Below are positions 33,330-44,549 of a stretch of DNA of 64,000 bases, piece by piece. The DNA is taken from the NCBI GenBank assembly GCA_003008705.1, contig PDUO01000094.1, forward strand, positions 68,802 to 132,801. The letters are read 5' to 3'. Every line of letters begins with the position of its first letter. Within the stretch, counting starts at the first letter, position 1. The notes beneath the pieces are model-generated. The model worked only from the letters and a program-made list of their open reading frames with translations, had not been told where the DNA came from and made no database searches. The translations under genes were made by a program, and so were the position numbers. This stretch comes from Pezicula radicicola. Lineage: Eukaryota; Ascomycota; Leotiomycetes; Helotiales; Dermateaceae.

Positions 33330-34620
33330 ATGCCTTGGTACAGCCTATCAACCAAAAATCGACTGCTTGATGATGATCCCGCCTGTCAGCCTCTCTACGT
33401 GGGAAGTGACGGCCTTTTGAAACCAACTTCAGTAGTGAGTGTTAACAGCGACCCTTCCGTCCTTAGCAAACACCTCACGCCTGAAGCCAAAGAGTAAGCC
33501 AACCTTTTGGTAGTCTCTCAATGTCCTTACTGACGTTATTTTTAGTCCTTCTCAACAGCCTCATTACTTTCGCACCGTCGACTATTGAGTCAAGGAAAAG
33601 AGTCTTTGGATTCGAGCAAAGATTCAAATATCATTGCACGCCTTCGGCGTAGATTTTCGGAATGGAGGGGTGGTGTAGTTGCCTGTACCACCACCGCGAC
33701 AATAGTAGGCCTACTCAATATCATAGCTACCACATGGGTCGGTACGAGTTACACAGTCAGCGATGGGTCGTCCTATCTGTATGTAGGAAGATGTGACGAG
33801 GTTGCAACTCTCAGTTTGTGGATCCATTTGGCTATAAATATTGGTAAGTACGCTGTATACAGATATCTCCAACTGTTCACGCTTATCTAATTGCTCAGAT
33901 ACAATACAGATTCTGTGCAGCCCAACTCGCAAAGAAGTCAATGCTGCCCACGCGAAACGTGAATGTGTGGGAATTGGAATACCTAGCATACGCAACCTCT
34001 GGGATATTTCCCTAACTCGAACCTTATTGTGGATGATACTTGCGCTGAGCTCAGTTCCACTACATCTAATGTGAGCGTCTCTTAGCTGGGACGGGTTCTA
34101 AACCCGCTATCGAAGATTTCGCAATAGGGCTGACTTCCCTCTCAAGGTATAACAGCGCGGTTTTCTCATCAATCTCTGCAGTCGACTTCTCGGTGTACCT
34201 CGTTACTGAAGGATTGTATGGCAGAATATGCCGACCGTTTTATTACCAAGTACGGCGATGTTCTTCTCGTAACCGAAGATATTGCACTAAATTCCAGCTA
34301 TCCAAATGGTTACGCTCTTGTTGAAATCCCTTCCAACTCCGAAGTCCCATACGCCTGGATCTGTGGCGACGGCTGGGACTTCAACCTATTTTCTTCGAAC
34401 AAAATAGCATCATCAGCATGTACGTTAGCTAAAGCGCGAACCAATATCACGCAAGCCAACCCGACGCACTGGACTCTCTACGGGTCTCCGATAAGTTACT
34501 GTTTGGTGCAAACAATGAAACAGAACAGTGCCGACTTTATTTTAGTTTATCGATTATTCTAAAATCTAACAGTAAAGCATGGGGTTTTTTTTAAAAAAAA
34601 CAAATGCTAGCTAATAGTGA
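33330..34620 (+). pseudogene. Truncated and frameshifted DUF6536-type membrane protein
   Basis: Fragments match the fungal multi-membrane family that carries the DUF6536 domain. These are the Trp-Arg-x-Gly start of the first membrane segment (EWRGGVVACTTTATIVGLLN), CSPTRKEVNAAHAKR, GIPSIRNLW, LLWMILALSSVPLHL, YNSAVFSSIS, then ANPTHWTLYGSPISYC. Problems: exon 1 and the next segment do not join in frame; a stretch normally present between the second helix and CSPTR is missing; the frame shifts after SVYLVTEGLYGRI and again near 34525, where the family-like EQCRLYFSL is read in another frame. The several C-terminal membrane segments of full-length members are absent, and poly-T/A follows at 34586. 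It is best read as a decayed gene. Confidence 0.75.
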
Positions 34621-34890
34621 CGGTATTCTCTTGAATAAACGACTAGAGTTAGAATAACTGGAGCTGCAATCTCACGTAGCTTAGCCCTGAGCTAAAGAGT
34701 CCAAAGAAACAGAATACCGAGTCCCACAAGCGCAGAATGTTTTGATATTGCACCAAGCTTATTTTTCGAAGTCTCAATTTCTAAAGATACAATAACAAGG
34801 ATAACTAGATATAAAATTACAGAAAGGAAACTTCACCCCGATAACAAAGAACAAAGCACAAGGTCAAACCCCCAGTCCTCACGAAGCAGC
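34563..34890. other. Intergenic region
   Basis: AT-rich gap with a T8A8 run at about 34585. No gene recognised. Confidence 0.4.
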
Positions 34891-36198
34891 TTATTCTAAT
34901 CTCCTTCTCTTATTACTGGTTTCTGCTTCATCATCACTTGAACTAGTTTCAGCGACATGCCGAGACAGACAAAACCCGTGACTACTAGGTGCCCTACAGC
35001 ATGTCCAGAGAAATCCATCGGCATAAGCTAGATGGTTTGAGTACCAGCTGCGAGGGTTGGGAAGGTTCAGCATTTCACCAACCCAGAAATGAAATTTATC
35101 CGTAACAACTTTAGTCCCTACCAAATGATTAATATCGTAAGTTTGACACAAGAAGGCAAACCCACTAACCAGCATGTAATGTGCGACAAGAGCTATCTTC
35201 GTTGTCGTTCACGTTAAACAAGTCTCCGCAAAACTCACAAAAGTGCCAATCACGGAACTCATCTCCTTCCCGAGTTACCCAATTTGGAAGCATCGGGTAT
35301 TCTTTAGGTTTGTGTCGTGTTTCGCGACAGCCCTCAGAATCACCTGCCCTTTTACAACATTGCCATCTGAAGTCTTTGGCGTATTTCGGGTTCTTGCCGA
35401 ATATTTTCAATATCTCCTCTTCGGGCATCCCCATGTATGGGAACTTCCTCCGCATCCGCACATAGTTGCTTGAGAACTTGGGTCCTAGATGAGGTTTGTA
35501 AGCTTTCTGTTTTCTATGAATGAAATGGGTAGAGTGGTACCTGGATGGAATGCGCAAGATGTTTCTTCGTTTTGCCTTACGTCGTACAATTTGGTGCAAT
35601 ACTCACATCTTGCAAATCTCAGGATACGCTCGTCAACGACTGGTGATCTTGTAAGGACTTGTTCCTCGCGTATTTCTGTATCATCCTCCATAGTATCCTC
35701 ATCTAGTCCATCCTCCTCTACCTCGTCCTCTAAAATATCCTCGCTCGATGTATTCGCCTCTGATTCATAATCTACCTTCACTCCGTACCATTCTCCAACG
35801 GGAGTCTTCCCCACACCTATTTCACTATACAAAGAGCGCCCCAACAGCTCACGAAGTACTGATGGTGCCCGTCGAACGGACGGCATTTGGTTTTGTCCAG
35901 AGCCTCTTCCTTTGTATCGCGGTTTCAAGTAGCTTTCGACGACCTCAGTGTTATTAGCCCGATAGCGTTTAGTCTTCGTAGAGCAAAGCATGGTCAGCAC
36001 TGAACGAGGACTCGAGTAGCTTTTGCGGGCCTCTTCGTTATTAACCCGATGGCGTTTGGTCTTCGCAGAGCACAGTATGATCAGCACTAAACAAAGCTTG
36101 CTTTCAGCGGCAGTGTCAATAAATTTCGCAACCTCTGGAATTGGCAATTGTTTTGATTTCTGTTTCTTCTTTGGGTTACTGTTGACGTTTGGTGCCAT
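34891..36198 (-). CDS. Two-module CHORD-like zinc protein
   Basis: Not a named family. Three exons (36198-35541, 35484-35170, 35117-34891) give 399 aa. I prefer the ATG at 36198 (ACCATGG context, MAPNVNSNPKKKQKSK); an in-frame ATG at 36285 would add 29 residues. The N terminus is basic with internal duplication (LCSAKTKRHRVNN and LCSTKTKRYRANN). A highly acidic segment follows, then two modules with the eight ligands C-x2-C, C-x2-H (C-x3-H in the second), W-x-CC, C and H. The tail ends in an acidic stretch plus NKRRRLE, a likely nuclear signal. Both introns fall in phase 1 in the Gly codon after the His, as in the gene at 3288-6513. Zinc binding and nuclear location are inferences. Confidence 0.8.
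34957..35239 (-). other. CHORD-like zinc module 5
   Basis: Begins CEFCGDLFN and continues C-x3-H-A-G. The 52-nt intron (35118-35169) interrupts the Gly codon in phase 1. It then continues GTKVV, a spacer with aromatic residues, FLWTCC, C and a final RH. The extra residue between Cys and His distinguishes it. Confidence 0.75.
35312..35607 (-). other. CHORD-like zinc module 4
   Basis: Begins CEYCTKLYD and continues CAFHPG (the HPG form also typical of true CHORD domains). The 56-nt intron (35485-35540) lies in the Gly codon in phase 1. It then continues GPK, a basic spacer, FRWQCC, GC and a final RH. Confidence 0.77.
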
Positions 36199-37119
36199 GG
36201 TGTTTGATTCGAGAGCTTGGGCTAGAAGTTGTATATATGTCTTTGAAATCTTTGGTGCTTTGTAAAATGTTAGCGAGGATATCATAAATGATTCCGGAGG
36301 AAAACATTTCAGTAGTTATTTAAGAATAAGTACCTTGATTCGGCCTCTAATTCGAGTTCTTGACGTCGTAACAATGTCACTATCGGTTTTGGGGGTATAT
36401 TGAAGGATAGAGTGGTAGAAATGAGTACAGAAGAAGAGAGGGGGAGACGTAGTATATATACCAAATTTCTTCTACCATAATACCTCCAACAGGGAATTTA
36501 TCAACCTTAATATTCTTCCCCTCTCCCCCCTGAATAAACTATATTTGCCCTACGCGACAGTAACAAAGTTTTAAATTTGCAGCCTGCCTGCATAGATCGG
36601 AAAGTTCCATAACCCTCAATAATCTACGCATCTCAGAGCAAAATCGGTATTTTGACAATTGCAATATCTACCGATTTCAAAGCGCGGTAAACAACGCAGA
36701 TAATCAGCGCGTTTTCTCCTCTGTCTTTCCCTTTCTCTTAAACTCAAGAGTTTCATAGGCACAGGAACTGTAAATACTAAATCCTTATACGTCCGAGGGG
36801 GAGAATAGGGTTGCTGTGTAGAGCTATATCTTTGCAGACAGTAGATTGTTGTGATGTTGTGTTGTTTCGGACAAAGTACAGCTGCGCCAAATTAGCTTTG
36901 CTAGACTACCGAGCAAATTGACTGCCGAGCAAATTGAACCCCCAAACCTCTCTGATTTTGGGGGTTGAATTCTCTTGGCATCTCGCGTCGCCCAAAACCT
37001 TAGGCTAGGTAGTTAGGGTTATATGGTATATTTCCTTTGCGTTGTTATTTTAAAATACTTAAGTTAGCATTTCGTCTTTGTCTGTAGAATTCAATTAGCG
37101 AGACTTGATTTTGGTGGAA

Positions 37120-37400
37120 AAACCAGGGATGGGGGGATGGCGCATCGCGATCCCTACAGACACAAATCGCGAATTAAACTCTCGCAGAAGAAGTGCATCC
37201 CCTAAAAGCGAAGTTTTGGGGGATGGACTCCACATTGTGCATCTCTCTAAAAAAAAGGGCTACCAAATAAATCTCCTTATCTTTATTTATCTCTTTCGAA
37301 TTCAATTCGACTCTCTTTGTAGGATCAAGCTCTTTAAAATCAAGGTTTAGGGGGATGGCGCTGACTAAGAGAGGTTAGCACCATCCCCTAAAATCGAGGT
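37120..37400. repeat. Cluster of short inverted repeats with GGGGATGG arms
   Basis: TTTAGGGGGATGGCGCT (about 37346) pairs with AGCACCATCCCCTAAAA (about 37377), forming a hairpin. GCATCCCCTAAAA (about 37193) pairs with TTTTGGGGGATGG (about 37211). A further GGGGGGATGGCGC occurs at about 37132. The same arm sequence is therefore used several times. Confidence 0.65.
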
Positions 37401-37472
37401 ACTTACTACTTAAGGCACTACTGAACCTTCCAATTGAACCATATCATATTACAGTATTTTTATTTCTTAGCC

Positions 37473-37626
37473 TTTATATTGGATCCTGATACGCGTACTC
37501 CGTACAACATAAATATTAATATTTGAACGATGCCACGTGAGTTCTACTAGTATTTGTCTTAATTTAGATACAAATGTGTCAACTCATCAACTATAGTATT
37601 GTACACGTATCAGGATCCTTTATATT
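37473..37626. mobile_element. hAT-like MITE with exact 8-bp target duplication
   Basis: The element spans 37481-37618 (138 bp). Its ends are GGATCCTGATACGCGTAC and, reverse-complemented from the right, GGATCCTGATACGTGTAC, with one mismatch in 18. The 8 bp TTTATATT lies directly on both sides (37473-37480 and 37619-37626). An 8-bp duplication is typical of hAT-family transposition. No coding capacity. Confidence 0.92.
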
Positions 37627-39095
37627 ACCGAGTAACGCACAATCCCTTTGGTTGTTTACTATGCCATCTTGTAAGGAAATACTTCGGACGCTAAACCTAA
37701 GATTTTAAGTACTTACTACTAAGGTTCGCATTTACTTATGCGTGTAGGATTGCAACTGAAAATATTTCCGAAATGTTTACAGATCTATAGAGAATTCATT
37801 ATCGTAAAAGTCCTCAGCTACTGGTCTTTTTGCATTTACTCCATATAAAGGTTGAGGACCTTAAACTGTGCTAACGAGCCTATAAGTTAGATTGCTTAGT
37901 TTATAAATCTTATCTGCATTTAAATTTACAAATCTGTAGTAGGAAAAAATAGTTTAGTTAGATTGACTAAATCACTTTATAAGTAACCCTCCTACCTAGT
38001 TTTAGTACTTTTTCTAAACTAGCTTAAACAAGTGTCAAGAACTAAGCGATCTTTAAACTTATCAGCACAGAACTAGTCCTGCAACAGCATGTAGTACTAC
38101 TAAAACTTGTTTTACTATATCCCAACCCCTTTACGTCGCGACTAATAACAGCAGTATCATTAGAATCTATCTGCTTCAGCATCTGTCAAATACAGTCTCT
38201 AGTCCTACGGAACTGAAATACTATACTCCTCGCTTACTCTCTCGCTGAAGATTATATAAACATCAAATTCCAAACTACTCTTCGAATTAATAAGCTCCTA
38301 TTACTCCCTAAAAAGACAACCAGATCCAGTCTACAGTATCCAGGCCAGCAAGCGTTTAAAAAGTGCATAATTTATGAATTCTCGATCCTGGATTCATAAG
38401 TCAAGGCAAAGCATCTCCCATTTGATATATTTCGTAACTTAGGTAACTTGCTATGCAGTAATGAAATTCATAAAAGTAAGGCGATCCATGAACTCAGTGG
38501 CACATATCGCGTTTGGTTTCGGTACTTGAACGGACATATCTCCTATACTGTCCAAAGACTGGCGATCTGTCGGATATAATTACAAACCAAAGTTAACGTC
38601 TGTTCTAGTGCTACCGGCCGCGTAACAGTGTGGGGGATGTAACCCTCAACTTGCAAGTCAAGTACTTGCGTAGAAAGTGAATTTCCGAGATAATTCCCTA
38701 GCGAAGTACTTGTGAACCATTTTATACAAGTACAAAAGATATCTCAAGTGAACAAAACAATAAGGGGTATATTTTCGCACCATCTATCTACATCATCATA
38801 AGATGTATAAACAAAAACAGTCAGTCATAAAGTCATCATCGCCAATGCAAATGCCAGTACCAATCTACGCCATTCTTCTCTTATAGGCCTGTGTTCCATT
38901 ACACTCCACTCCAATCCACACTGATCAAATTTTTTTTTGCTCGCTCGATTCAATCGCTCGCTATCAAGAACAGAAATTACACACTATGATCTACAAAGCG
39001 AGTGTTGGCCCTTTTTCTAATGACAAAATAAACATTACACAAATACTGGTAACTGAGCATAGTAATTGAGCATAATAGCTCATCGTAATGACTGA

Positions 39096-40263
39096 TTACG
39101 TAACCAAAGCAGCTCCGACAATAGCATCCAAAGCCGAACTTTGTGTCTGCACGTCGGCCGTTTGGTAAGGGCCACTCCATACGAGACCAAGATTAAAGTC
39201 GCTGAAGTCGTTGGCCCAGAGGACATTGGCGTTTGTTTGGAGGAAGGTTTGATAGGTTGTTGCTGTTGTGGTGGGAAGGGTGGTAGATCGCTTATAGAGG
39301 AAAGCGACACCACGGGCGAAGACACCTTTGAATTGACCTTCGTCACCATCACAACCTGTTGCTTCACAAGGCTCATGAAGAATACCATTTGAATCTGTAA
39401 GAGCATCGATTGCGGCTAGGGCGACAGTGTTGGCGAGCTCAGAGTAAGTGTTGTCTCCAGTAGCCCAGGTCATTTCAGCGAGGCCGGCGAGCAGAATTCC
39501 TTGGTTGTAAGTGAAGACAAGGTTTCCGTCGTTCTTGCAAGTAGTGAGTAGGATACCGTTGTTGATCGTGTTGGCGCTGTTGATCATGCCGGTTCCGATG
39601 AACCACGTGTAGGCTTTGATGGCTTCATCAAGATAATAGCGGGAAGAGGGTGTCTCGGGTTTGCGGTTTGCGAGTTTAGCGGCGGTGGTCATGTAGAGTT
39701 CATTCTCTACGGCACCAACTCCACTGTGTGCTTTGTCCCACCTGAGATTGTTAGTAATATGTTTGTGAGTCCTTTGAATCTGTGACTTACCAGAGTCCAC
39801 CACATGGTGATGTGCCCCAGGCTGACTTTGCGTCTTCAAAGATGCTGGAAGCCTGGTCGAGATACGTTGAGTCACCAGTTACATCGTAAACTTGAATCCA
39901 GGCCAATGCCCACCACAGCTCATCGTCATAGAAACCATTCAGAAAGTTGGTATATCCCAATGCCGAAGGCGCCTTTGCCAATACATTAGGAAAGACTGCA
40001 GCAGTGGTGCCTTCTATTGCTGTCGGGAAGTACTCCTGTAAGTCCGCCAACATTGTCACAACGTTGGCACTATTCCACCATGTTCCACCCCATAGTCCAG
40101 TTGATGCATCATAGTTTGTTTGAAGTTGGTTGATGGCTGAAGTTGCGCAGTTGACATAGTCTTGCGCCGTTCTCTTCCCTATTATAGATCGAGGTTGAGG
40201 GAGAGCATATCCAAGGCTGGATGCCAAGATACCTCCCAGTATTAAAGGTGTAGATGATAGCAT
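39096..40263 (-). CDS. GH76 alpha-1,6-mannanase-like enzyme, secreted
   Basis: Two exons (40263-39791, 39741-39096) with a 49-nt intron give 372 aa. It starts with a signal peptide (MLSSTPLILGGILASSLGYA). The glycoside hydrolase family 76 signature is the catalytic Asp-Asp pair in FYDDELWWALAW (about 113-114), together with TGLWGGTWWNSAN, CGGLWWDKAH and YNQGILLAGLAE. Family members hydrolyse alpha-1,6-mannan or take part in cell-wall mannan and GPI-protein cross-linking. The protein ends shortly after the barrel and lacks a hydrophobic GPI-anchor tail, which favours a freely secreted hydrolase. Divergent from the pyrroline-5-carboxylate reductase gene. Confidence 0.93.
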
Positions 40264-41926
40264 ATTGACACTTCATATCACGTGTAAGTGTGAATGCCAA
40301 TCGATGCTGTCAAAAGAAGAATGCATATGATGTAAATGAAACTCTTCTTGCTCCAAAAGACGCCGCGGATGAGGAACGCAGGACTTTATAACAGAGAGTA
40401 TTCAACTCAGCTCCCTGCCCAGCCCAACAACAGGTTGCGGTGAGGGTCCATGACCCTTCTCAACCTCCCGTCATCTGCTCAGCATCATCATTGATATCAA
40501 ATACTACCAATCTACCATACCAGTCAGGGTCCTGGTTGTCATGGGCACTGCTGGCGCTGACTCCACTGCCAGGATGCCCTGATTTTTGAAACCCGACACT
40601 TAACGGGTCCAAATATACCATTGTCGTTGTCTACTCGCCGTTACTGGACTCAACGGCACTGGCTGCGTCCAGATCATTGAATGGTCATTGAATAAGCATA
40701 ACGTGAATCGTAGCATTTGGTAAATAGTGGGGGCTCAGACTTGTGCTCCTGGGTTTATCGCCGTTTCACGTGAAATGAAGGGAAATCCTGCAAAACAGAG
40801 AACCACTTTCGAAGTTCTATTTTGGAAGCTTTCTGGACGCGATAAACCACGACCCAGAGCGCGATGTACCCGCTGTCAAGATTACAAGTCATCGCGCGGT
40901 CTGCCTTGAGGTCTGCGCTCTTCATGCCGTCCGTCGCTTGACAGTTCATCTCATGCACCTTCGGGCCTATCCCAGCACGCCAGACTCCTGGCACGGCTGT
41001 GTTTCAACGACCCCCCCGGTTTCCTCGCGCCCGAATAGGTACAGAATGGAAAATCCGGACCATTCTCGACTGAGTCCACTCAGTGTCGAAAGAAATTCAA
41101 GGACGAGGATTGCGAGGCGGCGAAGGGTTGGTCGGTAGGGAAAATCATGGCGTCGCGTGGCTCCCGTCCCCGGTCCATATTACGGTGATCTTCTGGAGAT
41201 CCGATTGAGTGAAAGGTAAGCTGTGACCCATCCAACTAATTTCTGCGCAATTACGATGTTCTTAAAGCCTTGAAGTACCCCATCGTCATTGAAATTGTCT
41301 GCTGAGCACTTTTGGTCTTGGTGATTCAGTCATAAGATGAGCGGGGGATGGTGCTGGGTGTGGGAGGTTGGAGGTTGGAGGTTGGAGAACAATGATTCTC
41401 AGGAGCTGGATATGATGGCTGGCCATACTCTACCGAATGCCCCCTGAAAGATGCTGGCTGGCACTGCCGCTGGCAAGAACGATAGGTACCTAGGTAGGCA
41501 ACTACTTGGCCGTGAGCGCTAACTCCTGTGCCTCGCCAGCCTTCTTTGACACAACCAAAAAACATCCTTCGTTTGAGATAAGTACCGTATGATACTGTAC
41601 ACAGCCCCTCGAGGAGGAAGATCGTCTAAGTAGACGATGAGGTTGAGATAAGAGTTTGACTTCACGAAACGAAAGGTTGGCAGCGGGATGTCGTTCCGAG
41701 CGGTGAATTTTTTATTTTTTTTTGGGAACATGGAAGGCGATAGCAGTCACGTGTTGCGCGTGCAGCATCCGCGCCCTGCAAACAACAACTTCAAAACCTC
41801 ACAAATTCCACTCTCGATTGCCCTTGTAGAAACAATTCCAAAGCGACTGTTAAGCTTAGAGCAAAACTAAGCCCTCTGTAAAGTACACCCAGTAGAACGA
41901 ACAATACAATACAATACAGGGTCACG
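40264..41926. promoter_or_regulatory. Long divergent intergenic region
   Basis: 1.66 kb between the GH76 gene (-) and the reductase gene (+), more GC-rich than the deserts. It contains a short GGAGGTT tandem (about 41366-41389) and a T-rich run near 41708. No gene is recognised. Confidence 0.45.
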
Positions 41927-42918
41927 ATGGGGTCAGCAAAGACAGCCGGGCTTACGCTGGCAATAGTGGGATGTGGTAAGAATCGAAGTCACAATGGATG
42001 AAGAGTTGAAGAGCTGATTTTGGTGCAGGTATCATGTGCTCATCAATTCTCGAGGGTGTCCTTGCAAAGACGATCGAGGTTGAGAAAGCAGGCAAAGAGC
42101 CATTGATCTCAACCTTCATTGGTACCGTGCAGAGTGATGCGTCAGTGGAGAGGCTCAAGAAGCGTTTCCCAGAAAGGCTAAGAATTGTTCAAGGTGACAA
42201 TCTGGAAGCTATGCAAGAGGCAGATATTGTTATGCTTGGCTGCAAACCATATATGGCCGAAAAGGTGCTCGGTGCCCAAGGGGCTGCTAAAGCACTAAAG
42301 GGAAAACTCCTCATCAGTGTCCTTGTTGGAACCACTCCCGATAAACTTGACCACTGTATGTACAGGACATACCTCACGCCTGCAAATGAGAATTCACGGT
42401 ACAGACCGGAGCCAAAGCCCTTCACATATATCAGGAGAGCTATACCAAACTTGGCCGCCGAGTACGGCGAGTCAGCCACCATAGTACAAACTACCGGCAG
42501 TGTTGCGGAGACAAGTCATCCAAGTCACGCACCACTACCAGAGCACTACCAAGAAGCATTTGACTTCATCTTCACCTCCATCGGCAAAGTGCATCCCGTG
42601 GCACCCGACCTCTTCGACATAGCCGGGATTCTGTCCGGACCGGGTGCAGTATACATGACAGTAGCACTAGACGGCATGCTTGATGGCGGAGTACAACAAG
42701 GATTGAAACGGAACGATGGCAAGAAGATACTTGCTCAATCTCTCAAAGGGTTAGCGGCTATCTTGGAAGGAGGCATGCATCCGGCGGTTTTACGCGAGAG
42801 TGCTAGTAGTCCAAGAGGTGTTACTATTGAGGGGTTGTTGACTCTTGAGGAGGAGAGAGTTAGACATGCTTATTCTAAGGCTACTATTCGAGCTAACGAG
42901 AAGAGTTTGAATATGTGA
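41927..42918 (+). CDS. Pyrroline-5-carboxylate reductase
   Basis: Catalyses the last step of proline synthesis, reducing pyrroline-5-carboxylate with NAD(P)H. Exon 1 (41927-41975) encodes only the Rossmann strand LTLAIVGC. A 53-nt intron precedes exon 2 (42029-42918), total 312 aa. Visible features are the dinucleotide motif GCGIM, the ADIVMLGCKP strand, LLISVLVGTTPDKL, a RAIPNLAAEYGESATI segment, and the C-terminal signature region ILSGPGAVYMTVALDGMLDGG with ALDG. Compared with typical fungal enzymes the DHCMYRTYL to FTYIRRAIPN segment is somewhat extended. The 3' end uses G/T-rich codons. Assignment is firm. Confidence 0.94.
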
Positions 42919-44549
42919 GGTGCAGAGCAGGGTAAGTTTAAGGAATCGGTAGATGGTTTGAGTTCGTAGATTGCGTTGAGATTCTAAGACTTATGATTTT
43001 TAGAGATAGAGAACAAGCAATTTCATTGCATAGCATGCAAGGGATATTGATGAACTCACTGACGAGCGAAGTAGCTATCATCAAGCCGTAGACATCATTT
43101 GAAACAAGGGAGTCTTCCCTGCGAGACATCACTTAAGCTTTCTTTTACTATGTCCACTTCAAATCAAAGTTTGCACTCCCTCACTAGGCGAACACTATTC
43201 CAATTCCACTCCCTAAAATTTCTATATTCTTCATGACAACAGCCATAAAATCCACTGTTGCAGGGCACAAGCAAAACTTAAAACAGACTTCTTAGATCAA
43301 ATTCCACCTTTCCCAGCCGCTTCTTCCAAGTATACATCTCCCAAACATTTATCTCCAATGCCCCAACAACAAAACCTTGTATACCCTACCCAAAAATCCA
43401 CCTCGTGCCACTAATCTGCACAACGGTACATATACAAAAGTACTACCGACAGATAAATCACCACCCAACAACCGACAACCGATAACCTACCCTATAGCTC
43501 GCTTAACCTTCAACCAACCCAACCCAACCCACCAACAAAAATCAGATCCGGTGACACTTTAACTCCCCCACATCCCTACCCAAACCTTGTACCCCTACCC
43601 CAGATTTCCAACTTTCTCTTCTCTATATGCAGTACAACACATCATCTTTCTACAGTATGTACAGTAAAACCTAAATACAACCTTAACCTTAACCAACTAA
43701 TTGAAATCAATCGCACATTGCAACGTTGCGATTACCGTTGTCATACCCCATCAAAGACAAAATGACCTCAAATACCAACATTAGGTCCCAAAATGATGAA
43801 ATAAGATGTGGTGAGTGAATAAGGCACGCGCACATTGTTTACTGTATACTGTATGCATGGTGTAGGAAGCGATGGTGGGAAGGTTAGGTTTAAGCTTAAC
43901 GGGTGGCTAACGATGTACCGAGAGGTAGGTGAGATGATGTGGGGTGAGTCTAGGTTCAGGGATTATAGGTTTTTGGAAGGGAATGGAAGATGGTCTTTTG
44001 ACTTGAGGGGTTTTTTTTGAAGGGCCTGGCTGATGGGTGAGAGGGGTTGATGGTTGAGTGGGTTTGATGGTGAATGCTTGGTTCTTGATGCGATGGGTGA
44101 GAAGAGCGGTGAAGGGCTTAAGAGGGAGTTTTCGGTGAATGTGAAGGCTATTGAAGAGGAATGTTGTGTTAGGTAATGTTGTACAAGGTACCTACCTGTT
44201 GAGGTGTTTGTTTTAGTGGGCTGTTGTTCTCGGAGTATATCGGAAATAGCTTTTCGTCTTTGATCTCACATGCACATTATCTCGCATTTACGGTATCAGA
44301 ACTCACTCTTAAAAGCCAATAACTTAGTTAACTTGAGTAAATTACTTAATTAAGACTTTACCGGACACTGGAAAGACCCTATAGATGAACTTCCTCCAGA
44401 ATTCGCATTTCCCTTGGCAATAGCGTGGTGTGATGCTGCCTTGGCTAAGCTCAGGAAGGGCATTCTATCATTCATCAGTTGTGAATCGCTTAGATTTCTT
44501 ACACTTTAGTGTAAATAAGAACTTCTAGATACTCTAAGATTTTCTGACC

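Larger units (their letters stand above)
36286..39095. other. 2.8-kb gene-free region with MITE and hairpins
   Basis: No convincing gene. It contains GGGGGATGG-type inverted repeats at about 37120-37400, a hAT-like MITE at 37481-37618 and a direct repeat of AGTACTTACTACT near 37400 and 37705. The rest is AT-rich. Confidence 0.5.

Noticed and set aside
40727..41138. Small ORFs in the GH76/reductase intergenic region
   Set aside because: No family features, no splice-supported extension.
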